Assembly (NCBI GenBank): GCA_000980375.1
Contig: LARD01000022.1
Location: 1 to 64,000, forward strand
DNA length: 64,000 bases
Source: Clostridium sp. K4410.MGS-306
GTDB taxonomy: Bacteria > Cyanobacteriota > Vampirovibrionia > Gastranaerophilales > Gastranaerophilaceae
Direction of reading: 5' to 3'
The notes under the pieces are model-generated. The model worked only from the letters and a program-made list of their open reading frames with translations. It ran no database searches and was not told the origin of the DNA. The translations under genes and the position numbers were made by a program. This document shows, one piece after another, positions 28,856-38,700 of the stretch. Position 1 is the stretch's first letter; the number at the start of each line of letters is the position of its first letter.

Positions 28856-29764
28856 ATGGCTAATCAAACATTTGATGCAAAAGACTGCATGACACCAAAC
28901 AATGTTGCTCATGAACTGGCAGAACAGGTTATGCCTGCCAAAGCTAATTTTAGAAAATCAAAAACATTTGTACTTGCTATTGCAGCAGGTGCTTTAATTG
29001 CATTCGGTGCTCAGGTATCTTTAACAGTTATGACCGGCACTGCAGAAAACCTCAGCTGGGGGATTGCAAAACTTGTAGGCGCAATGACTTTCGCCACAGG
29101 TTTGATGATGGTTGTTTTAACAGGTGCAGAACTCTTTACAGGTAACGTAATGATGACTTTTTCTGTTATCGAAAAAAGAACAAGCTTTTTAAAACTTTTA
29201 AGAAACTGGACAATTGTTTATATAGGCAACTTTGTAGGCTCATTGCTGCTTGCTTTGTTGATTTATTACTCCGGTTGTTCTCACAATTCTCACGAAGCTC
29301 TTGGTGTTTTGAGTCTTACAACTGCTTATCAAAAAGTTAACCTTACATGGGTGGAAGCTTTCACAAGAGGTATACTTTGTAACTGGTTAGTATGTCTTGC
29401 TATATGGATGGCTTCTTCATCAAGATTTGTTATAGGAAAAATCTTTGCAATATTCTTCCCTATTATGACATTCGTTGCTTCCGGATATGAACACAGTATT
29501 GCAAACATGTTCTTTTTAACTAACGGCTTGTTTGCAAAACATACTTCTTCAATTGTTGCTGCATCAGGATTAACAGCACAACAGCTTGCAACTTTGAATA
29601 TAAAATCAATTTTTACAAGCAACCTTATTCCCGTAACTATCGGTAATATGGTAGGTGCAATTGTATTTGTTGTTCTTTTGTTCTGGACAGCTTATTTAAG
29701 AGATGATCACAAATCAGACAAAAATGAACACAATAACGAACCTGATATGGAAGAAAATAAATAG
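28856..29764 (+). CDS. focA: Formate/nitrite transporter family channel
   Basis: 302 residues with six transmembrane helices after a ~40-residue cytosolic N-terminus. FNT-family marks include the glycine-rich first helix (AIAAGALIAFGAQVS), VLTGAELFTGNVMM, and IASGYEHSIANMF-type sequence (here VASGYEHSIANMFF) with the central histidine that gates and protonates the substrate. It moves formate, nitrite or a similar monovalent anion across the inner membrane. Ribosome-binding site AAAGGAGA lies 6 bases before the ATG. It is divergent from the hydrogenase-like operon, suggesting that formate is linked to that complex. A strong terminator follows. FocA versus NirC cannot be decided from motifs; formate is preferred from context. 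Confidence 0.88.
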   Translation: MANQTFDAKDCMTPNNVAHELAEQVMPAKANFRKSKTFVLAIAAGALIAFGAQVSLTVMTGTAENLSWGIAKLVGAMTFATGLMMVVLTGAELFTGNVMMTFSVIEKRTSFLKLLRNWTIVYIGNFVGSLLLALLIYYSGCSHNSHEALGVLSLTTAYQKVNLTWVEAFTRGILCNWLVCLAIWMASSSRFVIGKIFAIFFPIMTFVASGYEHSIANMFFLTNGLFAKHTSSIVAASGLTAQQLATLNIKSIFTSNLIPVTIGNMVGAIVFVVLLFWTAYLRDDHKSDKNEHNNEPDMEENK

Positions 29765-29774
29765 TAGAAAAATA

Positions 29775-29806
29775 AAAGAGGTGAAATATATTTCACCTCT
29801 TTTTTA
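29775..29806 (+). terminator. Rho-independent terminator after the FNT gene
   Basis: A near-perfect 13-base stem (AAAGAGGTGAAAT / ATTTCACCTCTTT) with a minimal loop is followed by a T-run. It lies 10 bases after the FNT stop and upstream of the porin gene. Confidence 0.88.
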
Positions 29807-29829
29807 GTTAATAATATAATATTAATAAC

Positions 29830-31137
29830 GTGAAAAAGATTTTATTTTTTTTAGCTTTTATATATATGACAACTTCTTTATGTGCTTGCTCACAGGAAGT
29901 TATTACGCTTGAGCCCGAGGTTGAACATTCTTTTGCCCAAAATATTCTGTTGAGCAATGTTGAAAATACACAAGAAATTCCGCAGCCTTTAATAAATGCA
30001 CCAAAGGTAGAAGAACCCTCTCCAATGGAGCTGCAAGAGCCTTTAAGAAGCTCAATTACAGATTACGATCCCACACAGGGCGCTGCGTCTTCCCAGTTCT
30101 TTTTGTTCAATGCAATAAAAAAGGCCGCCCAAGATGTATACAATCTGGAAATTGAAAGAACTGACGTACCTCAGGCTTTGTTAAAAGATTATTTAACCTG
30201 GAAACCTGAGACAGGACCGCTTGAAAGTTTGCACATTTGGACAGCTGTTCAGCAGAATTTTTCTACTACAATACCTGAAAGAGGCGATACCGATTCCAAA
30301 TTTGATGTAAACCTTATAAATGTTCTGATTGATGGTAAATTTAGAGGCGGAAAAGAAAACTTCAGAATAATGCTTGACCCCACTCATAGAAGCAGCCATA
30401 TGCCGTTTATGGAACCGTTTTTTCAGGATTTGTACGTAGAAACCACAAGAATTCCACACACGAGTGTTTTAGTGGGTAATTCCAGACCCGGAGTAGGAAT
30501 TGAAGGTGCACAGTCACCTTATACACTGGCTTTTATTAACAGGTCGCAAATTTCAAGAAATCTTGCCAATATCCGTAAATTCGGGGTCAGAGTAAGAGGG
30601 GATTATTCCCTGATGGATTATGATGTGGGCATTTACAGCTCCTCAACAAACTTTACCGCATTTTTTCCGGGCCACGAATTTGATGCTTGGATGAATATAA
30701 AACCGCTTGGAAAAACTGACGGCAAATACGGAAAACTCGTTACAGGCGCCGGTCTTCAGTCAGGTGAAAAGCACGGTATGAGCTATTATCTCACAGGTGC
30801 TTATGCGGGATATGAATACAAAAAATTCTGGACAAAGTTTGAATACGCAAGAGCTAACGGCTCAAACGGCGGCTCTGGTCTGACAGATAGGCGCTCGCAG
30901 GGGTTATTCTGGACTGTTGCGTATCATGTCACCAAAAAACTGGAAATCCTTGCCAGATATGACCAGTTTGATCCTGACAGAGAAATAAAAAATAACAATC
31001 AAAGAGAATATACTCTCGGGGCAAACTACTATTTAAAAGGTCAGGCTATGAAGCTTATTTTCAACTATGTCTACTGTCAAAATGACAACAAAGTCGACTC
31101 TCACAGGCTGATGATGGGAACCCAGTTTTTGTTATAG
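29830..31137 (+). CDS. OprO/OprP-like outer-membrane porin
   Basis: 435 residues starting with GTG at 29830; no clear ribosome-binding site, so the start is less sure. The N-terminus is a signal peptide (KKILFFLAFIYMTTSLCACS) with a weak lipobox-like LCAC. After a Pro/Glu-rich linker (~residues 30-90) comes a beta-barrel with alternating aromatic strands (KFGVRVRGDY, GMSYYLTGAYAGYEYKKFWTKFEYA, KKLEILARYDQFDPDRE, a closing strand ending MMGTQFLL). These are the marks of phosphate-selective porin O/P-type channels. It sits in the outer membrane and passes small anions or other nutrients; the substrate is not evident. Its place after the FNT gene may reflect anion passage, but the terminator between them argues for separate transcription. 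Confidence 0.75.
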   Translation: MKKILFFLAFIYMTTSLCACSQEVITLEPEVEHSFAQNILLSNVENTQEIPQPLINAPKVEEPSPMELQEPLRSSITDYDPTQGAASSQFFLFNAIKKAAQDVYNLEIERTDVPQALLKDYLTWKPETGPLESLHIWTAVQQNFSTTIPERGDTDSKFDVNLINVLIDGKFRGGKENFRIMLDPTHRSSHMPFMEPFFQDLYVETTRIPHTSVLVGNSRPGVGIEGAQSPYTLAFINRSQISRNLANIRKFGVRVRGDYSLMDYDVGIYSSSTNFTAFFPGHEFDAWMNIKPLGKTDGKYGKLVTGAGLQSGEKHGMSYYLTGAYAGYEYKKFWTKFEYARANGSNGGSGLTDRRSQGLFWTVAYHVTKKLEILARYDQFDPDREIKNNNQREYTLGANYYLKGQAMKLIFNYVYCQNDNKVDSHRLMMGTQFLL

Positions 31138-31139
31138 TT

Positions 31140-31721
31140 TTACCAGTTTGGATGGTAATATATAGTGATTTCTTCTTTTTCTTTGAGCTTAGCGTGTCCG
31201 CCTTTTATGAAATTTGTTAACGAGCCTGTTGGTGGAAGCGGTGTGAGCGCCCATTTTAAAGGAAACACCCAGAGACTTCTGTCCTGTCCGTATTTTTCGT
31301 AAGTATCACTGAATTTTGCACTGTCCAGATTTTCAAACTGAAAATCTCCGAATATAATACTTGCCGGTATGCCATTCATCCCGCTTTTTATAATGGTTTC
31401 GACTCTGGAGTGCACAAGGTCATTTTTCTTAATGATTTTTTTTCCGTTTTGATACACATTGTTTTTTACTCTAAATATGACAGTCTGGCCTTCAACAACA
31501 TCTTTTTCGGAATCAATATCTGCAATGACAGACAATTGCACGGGTATGCGCTTTGTGTCTTCGTAGTTGTAATGGTATTGTTTGTAGGGAGATTCTACAA
31601 TTTTATTTTTAAGTACTGATTCAACTATTTCATCTTGCAGTGTATCTGCTGCGTTACAAACCGGTGAAAGTGTAATCAGTATAGATAAAACAGCTGTTGT
31701 TATTGCAATTTTACTATTCAT
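31140..31721 (-). CDS. Small secreted protein of unknown function
   Basis: 193 residues with a clear signal peptide (MNSKIAITTAVLSILITLSPVCNA-A). The mature part has strand-rich stretches (RIPVQLSVIADIDSEKDVVEGQTVIFRVKNNV, then a KKNDLVHSRVETIIKSG segment) that resemble an SH3/OB-like small barrel, and a later ALTPLPPTGSLTNFIKGGHAKL segment. This pattern recalls periplasmic proteins associated with cell envelope transport, but I do not recognise the family. It overlaps the preceding M48-like gene by 8 bases and is therefore the third gene of the minus-strand operon started by the GspF-like gene. It ends 2 bases from the convergent porin stop. Confidence 0.7.
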   Translation of the reverse strand: MNSKIAITTAVLSILITLSPVCNAADTLQDEIVESVLKNKIVESPYKQYHYNYEDTKRIPVQLSVIADIDSEKDVVEGQTVIFRVKNNVYQNGKKIIKKNDLVHSRVETIIKSGMNGIPASIIFGDFQFENLDSAKFSDTYEKYGQDRSLWVFPLKWALTPLPPTGSLTNFIKGGHAKLKEKEEITIYYHPNW

Positions 31722-32433
31722 ATTTTAACTCTTCCTTTGAACCTGTTTTAATTTTTTCAAGCAGCATTCTTCTGTTGTTTTGTGAGTTTAAAAGAAAATT
31801 CTGGTAATGTTCGTTTTCAAAATACTTGTTGTTGACAAGAAAATACGGGTATTTTGTATAAATGTATTCATAAATTATTGCCAATCTTTTAGAGGCAAGA
31901 TTTTTGTTGGAAATTTTGTCAAATCTTTTTTGAGGGCAGCTTTTTTGTATAAAAGTTATAAGCCCGATGGGGTCATATCCTGCATTTACCATATAATCAA
32001 CGGCTCTTTTGTCTGCAACAATTTCAAATTTTTTCGGGGCTGCTTTTATCTGCAGTGCGCTCAAATAACCGTTAAAATACCCGTCATAAGATTTTAATGC
32101 GGCTAAAATTCCTCTTGCCAAAAAGCCAGCAAGCTCATCATCGTTTTGAACAAATTTGTATGCGCTGCCATAAACAACGACCTGTCTGCTTGTAACAGAA
32201 GGATCTATTTTTAAGAACGATTCTTTTGCATTCTCGTCGTAAACAAAGACTATTCTTTTATCTATCTTGTTTGCATTTAGCAGCTTTGAACCAATATCAT
32301 TTATTTGTGATTGAATTGTCTGTTCTTTTTCAATTTTTTCTTCAATTGATTGCAAATCAGTTTCCGATGCATATAATATACCGGAATTTGAAATAAAAAA
32401 TAAAGTAATTAATATAAATATTCTTTTTAACAT
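31714..32433 (-). CDS. Exported M48-like protein lacking zinc ligands (pseudopeptidase)
   Basis: 239 residues with a signal peptide (KRIFILITLFFISNSGILYAS). The fold signature of M48 metallopeptidases is visible: VVVYGSAYKFVQNDDELAGFLARGILAAL aligns with the usual GxxLxxxxNEDELAAVLAHEIAHV, and FEIVADKRAVDYMVNAGYDPIGLITFIQK aligns with EADRxAVxLMxxAGYDPxA. All zinc ligands are replaced: the HExxH becomes R107-G108-I-L-A111, and the downstream glutamate becomes V139. It should not be a zinc protease; it may act as a chaperone, inhibitor or structural partner in the periplasm. It starts 9 bases after the GspF-like gene. Confidence 0.75.
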   Translation of the reverse strand: MLKRIFILITLFFISNSGILYASETDLQSIEEKIEKEQTIQSQINDIGSKLLNANKIDKRIVFVYDENAKESFLKIDPSVTSRQVVVYGSAYKFVQNDDELAGFLARGILAALKSYDGYFNGYLSALQIKAAPKKFEIVADKRAVDYMVNAGYDPIGLITFIQKSCPQKRFDKISNKNLASKRLAIIYEYIYTKYPYFLVNNKYFENEHYQNFLLNSQNNRRMLLEKIKTGSKEELKYE

Positions 32434-32442
32434 AACACTTTC

Positions 32443-33474
32443 CTAAAATCCTTTTATTATTCCACCATAGAGCTTTGCGTAGAACATAACAGCTATATAT
32501 CCTACCAAAAGTCCTATTACAACAATAGACACAGGTTGTACAAGACTCATTATGGTATTAATTTTATCCTGAACATTTTTTTCGTAAAAGGCTGAAACGT
32601 TTTCAAATGTTTTGCCCAGCCTGCCTGCTTTTTCTCCTGTTGCAATCATTGACATAACATAGTTGTCAAAAATCATAGATGTAAGAAATGCAGATGTTAC
32701 ATCTGTGCCGTTTTTTAATGCAATAGTTGTTTTTTGCATTCCCTGTTGTGCGCGTTTTGTTCTGAATATGTCTGAAGCTGTTTCTACAGCCTCTATTATC
32801 GGCATACCTGCCTCATACGATGCTGCCAGTACTGAAAAAAATCCTGAGTAATAAATACTGTTGACAAGACCGGACAAAAAAGTCTTTTCTGTAATAAAAT
32901 CCATAACGCTTTTAAATAAGTTTTTGTTTTTTACAACATAAATTATTGAAAATAAAATAACCGCATAAACAATTATTATCTTTGTAACAGCACTTATCAA
33001 CAGTCCCATTATCTGCGAAGGGCACATTCCTGTCATCATGTTTTCAAAAATCTTAAAGAAAAAGAAATCGCAAAACATCAAAACCCCTATTGCCATAAAG
33101 AACAATAGCACCGGATATGTTAAAGAGGCAATGAGTGAGCTTCTCAAATTGAGGGCACGCTCGATATCTTTGAGGATGTTTTTTAATGCATCTTCGAGCT
33201 TTCCGGCTTTATCTCCCGCGCAAAACAGCATTGCATATTGCACACCTATTACTTTTTTATAACGCATAATAAGATCTCTTATTGGTGTGCCTTTTTCTAT
33301 TCCATTTCTTAATAAAAATGCTGTCATTACAAGAGATTTATTTTTTACGGAAGTTTCTATTGTTTTAAAAATCTCCGTATAAGAAAATCCTGCCGCATAC
33401 AGGCTGTATATGGTAGTGAATAATTGTTTTTTGTCAGACAGGGTTAATTCTTTCACAATAAAATAATTATACAT
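32443..33474 (-). CDS. GspF/PilC-like inner-membrane platform protein
   Basis: About 343 residues from ATG 33474 (a TTG at 33486 is also possible; neither has a clear ribosome-binding site). It has the two tandem GspF domains of type II secretion and type IV pilus platform proteins, each starting with a conserved helix: FTTIYSLYAAGFSYTEIFKTI and FSVLAASYEAGMPIIEAVETA, plus FCAGDKAGKLEDAL and MIATGEKAGRLGKTF. Three transmembrane segments are visible (about residues 105-130, 155-185 and near the C-terminus). The family rotates pilins into the growing fibre with an ATPase; no other pilus gene is in the window. It heads an operon with the M48-like and secreted genes. Confidence 0.85.
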   Translation of the reverse strand: MYNYFIVKELTLSDKKQLFTTIYSLYAAGFSYTEIFKTIETSVKNKSLVMTAFLLRNGIEKGTPIRDLIMRYKKVIGVQYAMLFCAGDKAGKLEDALKNILKDIERALNLRSSLIASLTYPVLLFFMAIGVLMFCDFFFFKIFENMMTGMCPSQIMGLLISAVTKIIIVYAVILFSIIYVVKNKNLFKSVMDFITEKTFLSGLVNSIYYSGFFSVLAASYEAGMPIIEAVETASDIFRTKRAQQGMQKTTIALKNGTDVTSAFLTSMIFDNYVMSMIATGEKAGRLGKTFENVSAFYEKNVQDKINTIMSLVQPVSIVVIGLLVGYIAVMFYAKLYGGIIKGF

Positions 33475-33544
33475 TTTTTCAAACAAAATTCATACTTTTT
33501 TTTCTGTAGTATTATAGAAATAGAAAAAAGAAAGGGAGTATCTT

Positions 33545-33748
33545 ATGTTTCAAGTTTATACTCAAAAAAGAGGGGCTGATTTGACCAAAACTCTGATAAA
33601 AGATTTTAAAGATCTGGAAGAAGCTTTTGATTGCGCCCAAAAAGCCATTGAAGGCAAACCTGACTTAAAATACATAATTGAAGAAACTTCCGGCCACTTT
33701 AACAGCTACGGCGAGTTGCTCGTTGATGTTGTTGCCGAAAGTGATTAG
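33545..33748 (+). CDS. Small acidic protein of unknown function
   Basis: 67 residues, starting after a strong site (AAAGGGAG, about 7 bases upstream). The sequence has a beta-alpha-beta look: FQVYTQKRG, then a helix KDFKDLEEAFDCAQKAIEG, then KYIIEETSG and ELLVDVVAES. No known motif is recognised. It lies 36 bases before the glucose-6-phosphate isomerase gene on the same strand and may be co-transcribed. Confidence 0.6.
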   Translation: MFQVYTQKRGADLTKTLIKDFKDLEEAFDCAQKAIEGKPDLKYIIEETSGHFNSYGELLVDVVAESD

Positions 33749-33784
33749 CTTTAAAAGTAGTACATTTTTATAAGGAGAAATGTT

Positions 33785-35086
33785 GTGATGACAAAATGTT
33801 CGGATATTAAAACAAATTTTACGGGTGTGGATTTTTCAAAATACTCATCAAAAGTTTCTGAATTTGTGAATGAATTTGCTAAAAGAGCAAATCAAAAAGG
33901 ACAGTTTTTAAACTGGGTTAACCTTCCTCAAGAGCAATTAAAAAGAGTTGATGAAATCTACAACCTTGCTGATAAATTAAAAGCACAAACAGGTGCTCAA
34001 AAACTGAGCGTTATGGGTATCGGCGGTTCAAAACACACTGTTGAACATATGCTGTCTATAAACGGCCTTAATGTAAAAGGCGACGCTGTTGAGTTTTATT
34101 CTGATGTTGACTCTGCAAGTCTTGAAAGATTCCTCTATAGACTTGGAAATGATGTTACAAAATCTAATTTTATGATTGCGTCAAAATCAGGCTCTACATT
34201 TGAAACAAAAGACGGCTTTTTAAGAGTACTTGCAATGCTCGAAGATGCATACAAAGCACAGGGTAAAACAGAAGACGAAGCTAAAAAAGCAGCGAACAAA
34301 CACTTTATTGCCGTAACTGACGGTAATGCAGAAAAAAGCGAATTAAGAAGAACTTCAAACGAAAATAACTGGCTCGGTGATTTGTTTATTCACGATGATG
34401 TCGGCGGAAGATTTTCTGCTTTTGATGACCACGCATTGTTCACACTTGCATTTGCAGGTATGAAAAAAGAAGATATGAAAGCAATGCTCGAAGCTGCTCA
34501 AAACATGTCAGAGCTTTCTTTAACTGCTGATTTGGACTCAAATGACGCTTTAAAAGAAGGTATCTTCTGGGCAGATGCAAAACTCAACGGTATCTGTGCT
34601 TCTGTTCACCAGTATATGGGTGCTATTTTTGAAAACACTGTTTACTGGCACGCTCAAATGCAGAATGAATCTGTTAAAGATACATTAAAACAGGTTGCAA
34701 AAGTGCCTGACGCTATGCACCACAGTGCAGAAGCTCACTTTAACCCTGCAAACAAACTTGTTTTTGCATTGACAGTTCCTGTTGACAACGGTGTTTGCAA
34801 GGAAAATGCCGAAGCTTATATCGGTGCATTGTCAAAATCTTACGAGGTGACAGGTGCTACATTTGTTGAAAATATTGAAACAAAAGGTATGGGCCTGACT
34901 CCGTGTGCAGCAGGTGCAATGACTCAATTGAGAGCATTTGCTACTGTGTATCAGGAAATTGTTGAAAAAGTTATGACAAATACAGCATTTCCCGAAGTTT
35001 TAGACAGTGTATTGCAGCCGCACGTTGAATTCTACAAAAAGAATTTAAAAGGCGGAGTAGTTGTTCCTGGTAGAATTTCAAAATAA
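33785..35086 (+). CDS. pgi: Glucose-6-phosphate isomerase
   Basis: Interconverts glucose-6-phosphate and fructose-6-phosphate in glycolysis and gluconeogenesis. 433 residues, at the short end for bacterial enzymes. Signatures: KLSVMGIGGSKHTVEHML (sugar-phosphate loop), MIASKSGSTFETKDGFL (SIS-domain phosphate binding), an acidic DDVGGRFSAFDDHALF with the FSAFD-like site, and MTQLRAFATVYQEIVEKVM near the end. AGGAG precedes either GTG 33785 or ATG 33788; the ATG is likely. A strong terminator follows. It is the only glycolytic gene here; the glucan synthase region at 48.6-54.8 kb could draw on the same sugar-phosphate pool. Confidence 0.93.
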   Translation: MMTKCSDIKTNFTGVDFSKYSSKVSEFVNEFAKRANQKGQFLNWVNLPQEQLKRVDEIYNLADKLKAQTGAQKLSVMGIGGSKHTVEHMLSINGLNVKGDAVEFYSDVDSASLERFLYRLGNDVTKSNFMIASKSGSTFETKDGFLRVLAMLEDAYKAQGKTEDEAKKAANKHFIAVTDGNAEKSELRRTSNENNWLGDLFIHDDVGGRFSAFDDHALFTLAFAGMKKEDMKAMLEAAQNMSELSLTADLDSNDALKEGIFWADAKLNGICASVHQYMGAIFENTVYWHAQMQNESVKDTLKQVAKVPDAMHHSAEAHFNPANKLVFALTVPVDNGVCKENAEAYIGALSKSYEVTGATFVENIETKGMGLTPCAAGAMTQLRAFATVYQEIVEKVMTNTAFPEVLDSVLQPHVEFYKKNLKGGVVVPGRISK

Positions 35087-35101
35087 CTAATTAGATAATT
35101 T

Positions 35102-35136
35102 AAAGAGCCGTTTGGATAAACAAACGGCTCTTTTTT
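35102..35136. terminator. Bidirectional terminator between pgi and the cupin gene
   Basis: A 13-base stem AAAGAGCCGTTTG / CAAACGGCTCTTT with a 6-base loop and T6 on the plus side (matched by A-rich sequence on the other). It separates convergent genes. Confidence 0.9.
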
Positions 35137-35137
35137 G

Positions 35138-35509
35138 TTATATTTTTACAACCAGCATTTTTGTGTCTTTTTTTGCAAGAACAGAGTGTTTTTCTTCTGC
35201 ATAGAATTTAAACATTTCTCCTTTTTTTACAACATATGCTTCAACACTGTTGTCTTCAGGTGCGTGGAGTCCGCAGGTTCCTCCTGTACAGCCGCATTCT
35301 TCTTCCGGATAAAGTATAAAATCAATTTCTCCCTCAATTACGCAGATAAATGCATCTACAGGGGATGTATGCAAAGGAATTTCCTGTTCTTTTTTAAGAG
35401 CAAACAAAATAGCTTTTTGTTCTCCGTTTTCTGTGATGATTCTTTTGTTAACATGCTCATCATTAAAATCTATCATGTCTTCTATTTTTTTAGGTTCTTC
35501 GTGTTTCAT
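35138..35509 (-). CDS. Cupin-domain protein with a Cys-rich insertion
   Basis: 123 residues. The single-domain cupin pattern is visible: PLHTSPVDAFICVIEGEIDF is the first conserved box (with one His and a Glu-type acidic position), and VKKGEMFKFYAEEKHSVLAKKDTKMLVVKI is the second (His in KHSV). Between the boxes lies EEECGCTGGTCGLHAPED with three cysteines and one histidine, a possible extra metal site. The reaction is unknown; small cupins act as sensors, isomerases or dioxygenases. Single gene, convergent to pgi. Confidence 0.75.
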   Translation of the reverse strand: MKHEEPKKIEDMIDFNDEHVNKRIITENGEQKAILFALKKEQEIPLHTSPVDAFICVIEGEIDFILYPEEECGCTGGTCGLHAPEDNSVEAYVVKKGEMFKFYAEEKHSVLAKKDTKMLVVKI

Positions 35510-35707
35510 TTTTTGTTTTCCTTATTTTGTTATCCGTTTTCAGTCTAAACTATTAAAAAATTTTTTTAATCCGACAAAATAACAACAAAAATTACACTTT
35601 CAGCCTAAAAAACTATAAGCTTTATATTCCTTTACAAAGTAGCAAAAAAATAATTTTTTAAGCGTTATATTCTTAACAAAATTTTGTGTACAGAGTCAGA
35701 GTGAAAT

Positions 35708-38700
35708 ATGAAAATCAATTTATTAAACTTTACCAATCCTATAAAAAAAGTTACTTTTAATGGTCGAAGAGAAGACAGAAATACAACACAGCAGCTGAAA
35801 CAAGACAATGATTACTCTTTAACGGAAAATAATCAAACAAAAATCACTGCTGCTATAGAAAACCTTAGCAAAGAAAAAGGAGAATCAAACGTCAGATTTC
35901 TTCTGGATGTTGCTCAAAACCTGACCTACTCAACATCTATAGATACAGGCCTAAAACCAAGACATGATTGGAAAAAACAGCTCATAGATGCTGCCCAAAA
36001 ATCCTTGAGCGTGTCTGACCCTGTCACACAAAAAAAATACGAACCTGAGATTAAAAAACTTTTAAATACGAAAAAACCATTGTCTCAAGACGAAAAAGAT
36101 ATTCTTAAATCAAAAGATTATATTTTGAAAAATATCGATAAATCTCAGCTTAAAGATAATGCCAGCACAAATATAAAAAATATTGAACGAAACCTTAACT
36201 ATTTTATAGTTTCATCAGAAATACCTATCAAACAAAAAAAATATATACTCAACCGTTTTGAATATCTTTTGAGCCCGGAATATAAAATTAATGAACAGCT
36301 TAAAGACAAAAAAACTGTTGTGCTTGCTGAAATGTTAAACGATATTGTAGTAAATACCGATAATTCCGAAATACCTAATACTAAAGCAATAAACCAGAAA
36401 CACCACGGTATGTGCGCTGCAATTTCTATTGCCAGAAAATTAATGTCTTATGAATACAAACCGGGTTATGTAGATACAATACTTTCGGAATTGGATAATA
36501 CAGACAACATAATGGTCTATGATCTGGAGCATCTAGGGCAAGGTAAAAAAATTCCTGTTCCCAAAATAACAATAGATTATAATGCTGCACAAAATAAAGG
36601 ATACAGAATAGTCGATGCCGCTACAATGCAGTGGATGAATATTGCTGATATGTCAGGTCTGGACAATAAACCTGTGGGGACTTATACAGCATTTGACCAG
36701 GAACATTTTGCTTCGTTTGAAGACACTCACTATCCGCTCAGGCTGGAACAAGCTGATTTACAGGCCAAACACACTTATTATCAGGCACTTGTAAAAGCCA
36801 AAGATAATATTGACAGGGCGAAGCTTGCAAAATTGAAAAAGCAGATGAACTATTCCGATGCTCAAAATCGCCTTGATTCCGATATTAAAACAGCACAGGA
36901 TATAACAGCGAGTTTGAAGACAAAACTTGAACAAGTTTTGTCTTCTTTATCTGATAAAGAGCTTCATAGCATCATATCTAACTTATATTCACTACAGGTA
37001 AAAACATCAGCCAAAATTCCGCAGATAAAAGACGGACTTCAAAATTACAGATTTATTCCAAATGAAGAAGAATCAATAAAAGAACGTAAAATCAAAGCTT
37101 ATCTTACCGATAACTTCAATAATAAAATTAATACAAAAGCGCTTGATTCAAATATCACAGATATTAAAGATTTGATATTGATGCATAATTCACTATCAAT
37201 GCAAATTAGTCCGGAAAGTATCCTGCCTGATAAAATTAGATTTGACAGAAGGCTGTTTGATGCTGCAGCAGCTTACCGTACAAGCAAAATATTTGCTCTG
37301 CATGATAAAGATACCAGAGCTGATTATATGATTCATTACAATATTGTGGATACCGAAAAATTTCTTGTGGACAACATAGAAAAATCTATTCAACACATTG
37401 CTAAAACGGGTGATAAAAGATACATCAATCATTTTGCAAAAACATACGGAGTTGCAACTGAGAAAGATACAATTGTTGAAGTGCTCCAAGATGTAAAACA
37501 AACTGTTGAAGAAGCATTGACAGAAGAACTGGATGGTTTCTATCAAAGACTCGGTCTTGATAACAGAATATACGCACTTGCCGGTGAAATAAAAACCATA
37601 AAAAATGCAGTGCAAGAAGGTGATAAAGACGAACTAAAATCAATTGCTCTTACAATGGGCATGAAACCTGACAAAAATAAGGTAATAGCAAAACTAAGCG
37701 AATATGAAAATATTCTTGAAAATAACTGTAATGAAAAACAATATACAGAAATTTTTAATAAAGTAGGCCTGAAAAACAGACTGGAAGCTTTTGCTGATTC
37801 ATTCAATATAATGGCAGACGCAATGGATGCCCCCCAGGATGCTTTCAACAGCGCTATAATAAAAGAGTTTAATCTTTGCAACGGGCTGGACGAAAATGCA
37901 GATATCATTGATTCTAAAAAAGCTCTTTTTCAATTGTCCGAAGATTTTAACAAGTTTTCGTTCTTTATAACAATGCTTAGAAACCAGATGGAAATAACAG
38001 ATGATAACGGAAATATCATAAACAGCGCAGACGTAGGTGAGTTGATATTAAAAAACCTGGAAAACGAAAACATAATTATTCCCGCAAAAGAGCTTACTGC
38101 TTTGCAAAAAAGATATGATGCAATTGATAAAATCCGATCTTCTGACGAGTTTTCATCCAGATCCGGCAAGATATCAGACCCTTCATTGTATAAATACACG
38201 CCTTCTGAAAAGATAACACTGCAAAAAATTAACAAATCAATTAATGAAATGGCCGCTTCTACCAATAAGGAATTAAATTTTGTTTTCAGTAAAATTAAAA
38301 AGCCTATGGAAGAACAGGCCAGACAAATAGGTGTAAACACAGGCCGTTATTGGGTGCAGCGCGGAGGCTCTTCCGGTCTTCACTCAATGCAGCAGTCAAG
38401 AATATTACAGCAGCTGACAGACAAACCTTATTATGAAGAAAATGACCTTGAAAAAGCTGTAAATATAATTAAGAACACCCCTCATTCCGGCGTTTCATGC
38501 ACCAGTGTGTTCCATGACAAACCCGGCTGGCACGCTCAATATATTGCCGAAATTTCAAACAAAAACGGCAAGGATATACTCTTCCATGATAACAGCTGGG
38601 GACCTTCGGAAAAAGAAAATATATGGATTGATACAGAAGGCCTGACAAGAACCGATTATAAAGATTCAAGAGGCGGTGAGCTGGGATACATAACAGATTC

